A model generated the notes under the pieces. The model was given only the letters and a program-made list of their open reading frames with translations, was not told the origin of the DNA and searched no databases. From Halosimplex pelagicum (GTDB lineage Archaea > Halobacteriota > Halobacteria > Halobacteriales > Haloarculaceae), in assembly GCF_013415905.1 (NCBI RefSeq), contig NZ_CP058909.1, forward strand, positions 124,001 through 188,000: DNA of 64,000 bases. Reading direction: 5' to 3'. Shown piece by piece: positions 59,667-64,000 of this stretch (positions are counted from its first letter, which is position 1; each line of letters begins with the position of its first letter). The translations under genes and the position numbers were made by a program.

Positions 59667-60632
59667 ATGCCCTCCATCCAGACGAACGGACTGACGAAGA
59701 CCTTCGGGGAGAGCGTGGTCGCCGTCGACTCCCTCGATCTCACCATCGAGGAAGGCGAGATATTCGGCTTCCTCGGCCCCAACGGCGCGGGGAAGTCGAC
59801 GACGATCAACATGCTGCTCGACTTCATCCGGCCGACCGCGGGGTCGGCCGAGGTGTTCGGCATGGACGCCCAGAGCGAGTGCGCGGCCATCCGCGAGCGC
59901 ATCGGCGTCCTCCCCGAAGGGTACGGCTTCGACGACTACCTCACCGGCCGCGAGTACATGGAGTGGGCCGTCGAGACCAAAGGGGCCGACGACGACCCCG
60001 AACACCTGCTCGACCTCGTCGGCATCCGCGAGGACGCGGGCCGCGTCGCCTCGGGCTACTCCAAGGGGATGCAACAGCGCCTCGCCTTCGGAATGGCCCT
60101 GGCCGACGACCCCGACCTGTTGATCCTCGACGAACCGTCGACCGGGCTGGACCCCAACGGCATCCAGCACATGCGGTCGGTCATCCGCGACCGGGCCAGT
60201 GAGGGAACGACCGTCTTCTTCTCCAGTCACATCCTTTCGGAGGTCGAGGCGGTCTGTGACCGCGTCGGCGTGATGAACGAGGGGGAACTCGTCGCCATCG
60301 ACTCCATCGAGGGGCTCCGGGAGAGCGCGACCGGCCAGGCCACCATCGAGCTCGAGTGCGCCAGCGTGCCGCCGTCGGAGGACGTCGCGTACATCGACGG
60401 CGTCTCCGCGGTCGACGTGGCCGACACGACGCTGACCGCCCAGTGTTCCGACCCGAGCGCGAAGGTCGAGGTGGTCAAGCGGGTCGACGAACAGGTCGAC
60501 GTCGTCGACATCCTCGCGGACAACACCTCGCTGGAGGAGCTGTTCAACCAGTTCACCGGCGGCGGCCGCGACGGCGACGGGACCGTCGGCGAGGGGATCG
60601 ACCTCGAAGAGTCCCAGGAGGCCTCGGCATGA
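59667..60632 (+). CDS. ABC-2 type transporter ATP-binding protein
   Basis: A 321-residue ATPase. Walker A GPNGAGKST near residue 39, the Q-loop region, signature YSKGMQQRLAFGMAL (variant of LSGGQ), Walker B LLILDEPSTGLDPNG and the H-loop FFSSHILSEVEAV are intact. A C-terminal domain (about 220-321) of unknown function follows, as in many ABC exporters of the CcmA/drug-exporter type. It overlaps the permease gene by 4 bp. The promoter CACTTACATC lies about 35-40 bp upstream. The operon continues with the permease and a third membrane protein. The exported substrate is not identifiable. Confidence 0.92.
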   Translation: MPSIQTNGLTKTFGESVVAVDSLDLTIEEGEIFGFLGPNGAGKSTTINMLLDFIRPTAGSAEVFGMDAQSECAAIRERIGVLPEGYGFDDYLTGREYMEWAVETKGADDDPEHLLDLVGIREDAGRVASGYSKGMQQRLAFGMALADDPDLLILDEPSTGLDPNGIQHMRSVIRDRASEGTTVFFSSHILSEVEAVCDRVGVMNEGELVAIDSIEGLRESATGQATIELECASVPPSEDVAYIDGVSAVDVADTTLTAQCSDPSAKVEVVKRVDEQVDVVDILADNTSLEELFNQFTGGGRDGDGTVGEGIDLEESQEASA

Positions 60633-61510
60633 GCACGGTCACCGTCGCGAAGAAGGACTTCAAGGCCGCCCGCCGGTCGAAGATGCTGTGGGCGGCGGCC
60701 ATCGTCCTCGGACTCATCGCGGCGTTCGTCGGCTACGTCTCCGGTGGCGCCTCCGGCGGCGACGCCGCGCAGGTCCGCGCGCTCTTCCGCGTGCTGACGC
60801 TGCTGCTCGCCGTCCTCCTCCCCATCGTCGCGCTGGTGGCGAGCTACCTCGCCATCGCCGGCGAGCGCGAGGGCGGCGGGATCAAGTTCCTGCTCTCCCT
60901 GCCGAACACGCGCCGGAACGTCTTCGTCGGGAAGTTGCTGAGCCGCAACGGCATCGTCGCCGGCGGCGTCGCGTTCATGTACGTCGCGGCGATCAGCACG
61001 GCGTTGACCCGCCACGGGGCGTTCCCGGCGGCCGTCGTCTTCGGGACGCTGCTGATAACACTCGTCTACGGGTCGGCGTTCGTCAGCATCGCGCTGGCGA
61101 TGTCCTCGGCGGCGGCCTCGCGGAGCCGCGCCATCGCCGGCGCGTTCGGGACGTACTTCCTGCTGGTCATCCTGTACGTCTTCCCGGTCGCGTCGGTCGG
61201 CGACATCGCCCGCTGGCTCCACACGACGCTGCTCGGTGCCGCACCCAACCCCGACCTCTACAACGCCGTCCAGTACACCAGCCCGTACCTGGCCTACCGG
61301 AAGGCCGTCAACCTCGTGATGCCGGCGGACATGCGCCAGATCGTCTTCTACTCGAGCCTGCCCGACGACATCAGCTACGGCTCGCCGGAGGCCAACGAGG
61401 TGTTGCCGCTGTACCTCCAGGACGAGTTCGCACCGGTCGTCCTGGCGTTCTGGCTGGTCGTCCCGCTACTGATCGGCTACGTGCTGTTCGAGAGGGCTGA
61501 TCTCGAATGA
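60629..61510 (+). CDS. ABC-2 type transporter permease
   Basis: A 293-residue permease with about six helices. It starts MSTVTVAKKDFKAARRSKMLWAAAIVLG, a typical ABC-2 N-terminus with an inner amphipathic helix. A pair of transmembrane helices with LLAVLLPIVALVASYLAIAGEREGGGIKFLLSLPNTRRNVFVGKLL follows (the R-E-x-G-x3-F motif is characteristic of the family). The large central loop (about 200-250) carries NPDLYNAVQYTSPYLAYRKA. It forms the exporter with the ATPase upstream. Its stop overlaps the third gene by 4 bp (ATGA), so the three genes are translated together. Confidence 0.9.
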   Translation: MSTVTVAKKDFKAARRSKMLWAAAIVLGLIAAFVGYVSGGASGGDAAQVRALFRVLTLLLAVLLPIVALVASYLAIAGEREGGGIKFLLSLPNTRRNVFVGKLLSRNGIVAGGVAFMYVAAISTALTRHGAFPAAVVFGTLLITLVYGSAFVSIALAMSSAAASRSRAIAGAFGTYFLLVILYVFPVASVGDIARWLHTTLLGAAPNPDLYNAVQYTSPYLAYRKAVNLVMPADMRQIVFYSSLPDDISYGSPEANEVLPLYLQDEFAPVVLAFWLVVPLLIGYVLFERADLE

Positions 61511-62085
61511 ACCGACGCAGCCAACTCGGCACGGGCCTGGCGGTCCTGGCGGTCGTCCTGTTCGCCGTCCCCGCCTTCTTCCCGGTCCAGCCGATGCTGA
61601 TCCACGACACGGAGGAGACCGCACCGGCCCCGGCCGAGGAGTTGCGACAGCAGGGCTACGAGATCGTCGCCTACGAGAACCTCTCCGAGCGCGGGCAGGA
61701 ACTCTACGTGACGACCCTGGAGAACGACGGCGAGTACCGCGTCGCCGTCGGCGAGGGTGCTCCGGACTTCGGCTACCCGACCGACGGGGAGGTCCGCGCG
61801 ATGTACGACAACGGGACCGAACCGGGGATCGTCATCGAACGCCCCGAGGACGCCAGTTCGCTCCCGCCCTCGGACGAGCGGTTCTACGGCTACCCCAGTG
61901 ACGAGGAGGGACTGAACGAGTCCCAGGTCGAACAGCGCAGACAGCAGATCGAGCGCTACGACGCGATGAGCACCCGGACCGCGGAGCCGCCGCTGGGCGC
62001 GACCCCGCAGCTGATCCGGCTCGCCTCGGTGTTGCTGGCGGTGCTGTCGCTCGGCGTCGGCGGCTACCTGCTCTCCTCGAAGTAG
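61507..62085 (+). CDS. Third gene of the ABC exporter operon: membrane-anchored extracellular protein
   Basis: A 192-residue protein. An N-terminal transmembrane segment (about 8-26), a soluble extracellular part of about 135 residues rich in Glu/Asp/Tyr (VAYENLSERGQELYVTTLENDGEYRVAVGEG) and a C-terminal transmembrane helix (about 168-187) give a hairpin topology. There are no catalytic motifs. It overlaps the permease gene by 4 bp, so it is likely an accessory of the exporter, possibly a periplasmic-side lid or substrate-binding loop. I do not recognise the family. Proteins of this build adjacent to ABC-2 transporters occur in other haloarchaea. Confidence 0.75.
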   Translation: MNRRSQLGTGLAVLAVVLFAVPAFFPVQPMLIHDTEETAPAPAEELRQQGYEIVAYENLSERGQELYVTTLENDGEYRVAVGEGAPDFGYPTDGEVRAMYDNGTEPGIVIERPEDASSLPPSDERFYGYPSDEEGLNESQVEQRRQQIERYDAMSTRTAEPPLGATPQLIRLASVLLAVLSLGVGGYLLSSK

Positions 62086-62133
62086 CGGCGCCCACCTCGC
62101 CGTTTTCTGGTTCGATCGGGGACGCTCGGACGC

Positions 62134-62160
62134 GGTCGACCGCAAGTGACTTGCTCGACC
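62134..62160. promoter_or_regulatory. 27-bp extended palindrome between exporter operon and small membrane gene
   Basis: GGTCGA, then CC, GCAAGT, a single G, ACTTGC and TCGACC give two nested complementary arms with a two-base bulge. It lies 49 bp after the exporter stop and 26 bp before the ATG at 62187. It could be an operator or an RNA hairpin; there is no T-tract, so it is not a standard terminator. Confidence 0.5.
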
Positions 62161-62172
62161 GAAATGAGTCGG

Positions 62173-62187
62173 TTATCGAACCGATAA
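62173..62187 (+). promoter_or_regulatory. TTATCG-AAC-CGATAA palindrome at the start codon of the small membrane gene
   Basis: The six-base arms are perfect complements; the last A is the first base of the ATG at 62187. An operator or start-codon hairpin is possible, but a short palindrome can occur by chance. Confidence 0.4.
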
Positions 62188-62354
62188 TGTCAGACGAGGA
62201 TACGATATACGCCCGGCGGAACTCGCGGATACTGCTGGCTATCTACGTCGTCCTGTGCGGTGAGCTGGTGTTCGGCGACGAGTGGCACGTCGTCTACTCG
62301 CTGCTGGTCGTCTCGGTGAGCCTGGTCGTGCTGGTCACGGCGTACGTCGAGTGA
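62187..62354 (+). CDS. 55-residue small membrane protein
   Basis: Start at the ATG at 62187 (MSDEDTIYARRNSRILL); the frame extends 12 codons further up. Two hydrophobic segments (about 14-30 and 34-52, with LLAIYVVLCGELVFG and VVYSLLVVSVSLVVLVTAYV) and short charged ends. No motif assigns a function. It sits between the exporter operon and a zinc-finger gene, with two palindromes in front of it, suggesting regulated expression. No good TATA is visible at the expected distance, so it might be read from the exporter transcript. Confidence 0.6.
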   Translation: MSDEDTIYARRNSRILLAIYVVLCGELVFGDEWHVVYSLLVVSVSLVVLVTAYVE

Positions 62355-62425
62355 CCCGGGCCGAAGCCGGGGACCGGGCTGGCCAGGGAGAACGCGGCCG
62401 AAGACGGCGCGTCCGTCGCGGGGTC

Positions 62426-62731
62426 TCAGATAGCGCCGCTGCCGCCTTCGAGCCGGTCGATAACCTCGCGGATGTCGGCCTCCTCCTCGATGTTCTCCTT
62501 GGCGTTCTCGCGGCGGCGGACCTCTTTGGCGGTGGCGTCGTAGGCGCGGACGTACTCGGCGCGGCTGTGCTCGTCGAAGGCGTGGCGGATCGCGAAGTAG
62601 CCGTCCGGGAGGACGGTCCCGCAGACCTTGCACTCGATGCGTTCGTGTGCCGTCGACTGGTGGACGATCAGGTCCTCGACCCGCTCGAACTGCTCGTCGT
62701 CACCGTCGATCGCACACTCCCAGGAGGCCAT
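62426..62731 (-). CDS. Zinc-finger (C2H2-like) protein, DUF7565-like
   Basis: A 101-residue protein. Ligands occur as C6 in WECAIDGDDEQ, H24 and H29 in IVHQSTAHERI, C34 and C37 in ECKVCGTVLP, and H49 and H54 in IRHAFDEH. They form two putative zinc sites around a helix. The C-terminal half (about 58-101) is a charged helix with REVIDRLEG at the end. It fits a small haloarchaeal group annotated as DUF7565. Function unknown; DNA or RNA binding is possible. A TATA-like TTTTTACTG on the minus strand lies about 27-35 bp upstream of the ATG at 62731. Confidence 0.75.
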   Translation of the reverse strand: MASWECAIDGDDEQFERVEDLIVHQSTAHERIECKVCGTVLPDGYFAIRHAFDEHSRAEYVRAYDATAKEVRRRENAKENIEEEADIREVIDRLEGGSGAI

Positions 62732-62756
62732 GATACCCGAGTGATGCCCGCCGCTC

Positions 62757-62767
62757 AGTAAAAACGT
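62757..62767 (-). promoter_or_regulatory. TATA-like box for the zinc-finger gene
   Basis: On the minus strand CGTTTTTACTG lies about 26-36 bp upstream of the ATG at 62731, a suitable distance for a leaderless promoter. Confidence 0.5.
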
Positions 62768-62883
62768 TCCCCTCCCCCTTCGAGTAGCCTCTCAAACGTA
62801 TCCCGTCGTCGCCGCCACCGCAGTCGCCGGAACGCGTTGTCCGCCCTCGACCCGCTCGCTCGGAGTTGGATCGACCGAACTCG

Positions 62884-63215
62884 GCGGGGACCGCAAGCGA
62901 TGAAAGCCCTCGACCCGCTCGCGGTCGCTGAGTCGGATATCCGCGCTCTCCGCACCGCCCGCGCGGATAGTGCCGACTCAGACGACTGAACTGCACGCGA
63001 GCGTGCCTCGCCCTTTCAGTCCACCGGGAGAGCAAGCTCTCCCGAGCCCGCGCGAACGGTGTCGCGCGGACACCAGGACCGCACAGCACTGCGACCGCAA
63101 CGACAACCGCCCCGCACGGCACCGCAGACGGCCACGAGCCTCCCCAACCGATTCGCGACACACGAGTCGCGAATCCCTCGCGCGATGTCGTCGCGCGCAT
63201 GAAAGCGCGCTCCAG
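62884..63215. repeat. Array of perfect inverted repeats, possible structured RNA
   Basis: Arms seen: TGAGTCGG 62929-62936 with CCGACTCA 62973-62980, and inside it ATCCGCG 62939-62945 with CGCGGAT 62962-62968. CGGGAGAGC 63025-63033 pairs with GCTCTCCCG 63036-63044. CCGCGCGA 63048-63055 pairs with TCGCGCGG 63062-63069. GATTCGCGAC 63150-63159 pairs with GTCGCGAATC 63166-63175. All are perfect with short loops. TGAAAGCCC and CCTTTCAGTCC occur at the left part, as in 28029-28188. Confidence 0.6.
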
Positions 63216-63344
63216 CACGCGCCGACCGCACCACTACCGCATCACACCGCACCGCACCACTACCGCACCACATCACACCACTACCACACGGCTACCGCTC
63301 TCTCGTCCGTATCGAACACGGTCGGCCCACGGGTCGAGAGCGGG

Positions 63345-63824
63345 TCAGAACGGCAGCGCGACGCCTTCGGGGAGGTAGGCGGGGAGGACGTGGACGAGGC
63401 CGGCGGCGACGACGAGTTCGAAGGCGGTGACCGCGAGCATCATGGCGTCGGCGTAGTCGCTGCTGACGGGGACGCCGATGGGGGCGCCGAACTCCTCGTC
63501 CCAGAAGGGGTAGAACAGCGCGAGCCCGCGGGTCGTCCCGAGCGCGTCAAGGACGTAGTGGGTGAGCACGCCCAGCCAGACCCAGTGGAGGTTGCCGAAG
63601 TAGATGGGGTAGGCGGCGACGATCGCCAGAACCGGGAGGTTGTGCAGGGTCTTGCGGTGTTTCCCGAAGTGGGTGTCCACGTCGGGAAAGAGCGCGCCCA
63701 GCACGAGCGGGACGAACACCGCGGCGATGGTCCGGAACGTCGCCACGTCGCCCGCCGGTTCGAGGATGAACCCGAGGCCCACGGCGAGAAAGACCGCGTT
63801 CAACACGTGTCCGCGCTTGTCCAT
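63345..63824 (-). CDS. Membrane-bound metal-dependent hydrolase (YdjM/DUF457-like)
   Basis: A 159-residue membrane protein with about four helices. Possible metal ligands are visible: HVLNAVF at the start, ALFPDVDTHFGKHRKTLHNL (Asp/His cluster near residue 47-60), and HYVLDALGTTRGLALFYPF near 90-105. The HxxxD motif in VLTHYVLDALGT is typical of YdjM-type proteins. The family is annotated as metal-dependent hydrolase from general resemblance; substrate unknown. Start at the ATG at 63824. Another, weaker member is at 10197-10631 in this window. There is no close neighbour in the same direction. Confidence 0.8.
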   Translation of the reverse strand: MDKRGHVLNAVFLAVGLGFILEPAGDVATFRTIAAVFVPLVLGALFPDVDTHFGKHRKTLHNLPVLAIVAAYPIYFGNLHWVWLGVLTHYVLDALGTTRGLALFYPFWDEEFGAPIGVPVSSDYADAMMLAVTAFELVVAAGLVHVLPAYLPEGVALPF

Positions 63825-63963
63825 GGAGCGACTCGATGGACCCGCGGGTCACAAGTGTTGCCCTTCGGTGAGCGACGGGTCGATGCGCCGACGAGTCGAC
63901 GAACAGACCGGTGGATGCGCCGACGGGTCGATACACAGCGTCCGGAGTGAGCGCCGCCGGCCG

Positions 63964-64000
63964 TCAGTCGGCGCGCGAACTGACCGCGGTTTCGAGGTCC
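63964..64000 (-). CDS. Truncated C-terminal end of a minus-strand gene
   Basis: Reading the minus strand from the window edge gives a short in-frame segment ending DLETAVSSRAD and a TGA at 63964-63966. It looks like the C-terminus of a gene that lies outside the window. Too short to identify. Confidence 0.35.
   Translation of the reverse strand, partial: DLETAVSSRAD

Larger units (their letters stand above)
62732..63344. other. 613-bp non-coding region with serial hairpins
   Basis: No gene here shows a family-like sequence or normal codon use; the open frames are Arg/His/Pro-rich shadows. The left end contains the promoter of the zinc-finger gene. The middle (about 62884-63215) holds successive perfect inverted repeats listed separately. 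From 63215 to 63300 it is CA/AC-rich low-complexity sequence (ACCGCACCACTACCGCATCAC and similar). Confidence 0.6.

Noticed and set aside
62970..63950. 326-codon plus-strand frame in the 63-kb gap
   Set aside because: Arg/His/Pro-rich at its start, then antisense to the well-supported hydrolase at 63345-63824.

Overview
The window is archaeal chromosome from a haloarchaeon (class Halobacteria). The DNA is very GC-rich with strong third-position G/C bias, the proteins are very acidic, secreted proteins carry Tat signals or lipoboxes followed by Thr/Pro/Asp-rich linkers, and surface proteins end in a PGF-CTERM-like tail. The housekeeping genes are archaeal types: GatE, FEN1, SRP19, Gar1, Spt5/SecE, FtsZ1, GEK1-type D-aminoacyl-tRNA deacylase, presenilin-type protease and HalX response regulator. 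A Haloarculaceae-like genome is possible, but I cannot fix the genus. I see no rRNA, tRNA, CRISPR array, transposase or provirus.

Layout. 0-10 kb: thiC, a ribbon-helix-helix/RelE toxin-antitoxin pair, a small lipoprotein, an F420-dependent oxidoreductase, a glycolate/lactate-type FAD dehydrogenase, an APH-like kinase, then mptE and folP (folate) and trmJ. 10-20 kb: a gatE operon with two membrane proteins, fumC flanked by two lipoproteins, a Tat-exported two-domain DUF7282-like protein, and fen1. 20-28 kb: an acetyltransferase, a methyltransferase, several very small genes (three of them under 70 codons with zinc ribbons or a DUF7331-like fold), an ornithine-cyclodeaminase homologue, a presenilin protease, a PAP2 phosphatase, gar1 and srp19. 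28-33 kb: a divergent BtuF / BtuCD-type importer and a CAP-domain protein. 33-45 kb: HalX regulator, zinc-finger rhomboid, endonuclease V, methyltransferase, saccharopine-reductase-like protein, a pabB-pabA-pabC run for p-aminobenzoate, aroE, a cation exchanger and dtdA. 45-54 kb: ftsZ1, two paralogous surface proteins, an MBL hydrolase, a K+ channel, then secE-spt5. 54-64 kb: a cell-envelope block (PAP2/Aur1-like, solute-binding lipoprotein, arylsulfotransferase-like, membrane glycosyltransferase-like), an ABC-2 type exporter operon, and small genes among structured non-coding DNA.

How the genes work together. MptE, FolP and PabABC form much of a route to a folate-type C1 carrier, with AroE feeding chorismate supply. 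SecE and Spt5 are in the usual archaeal translocase/transcription pair, and FtsZ1 lies 6 kb upstream of them, separated by surface and channel genes. BtuF and BtuCD share one compact divergent promoter.

Most notable observations. (1) The solute-binding lipoprotein at 54629-56491 appears to be a circular permutation of the SBP_bac_5 fold: the region that is normally C-terminal comes first, and the two ends of the protein match the internal seam of canonical members. (2) Two non-coding stretches (28029-28188 and about 62884-63215) are built from serial perfect inverted repeats and share sequence words, which suggests a dispersed structured element. (3) A 56-bp unit is tandemly repeated between convergent spt5 and PAP2 and looks like a duplicated bidirectional terminator. 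(4) A 36-bp segment of btuD is repeated inside the same gene in a different reading frame.
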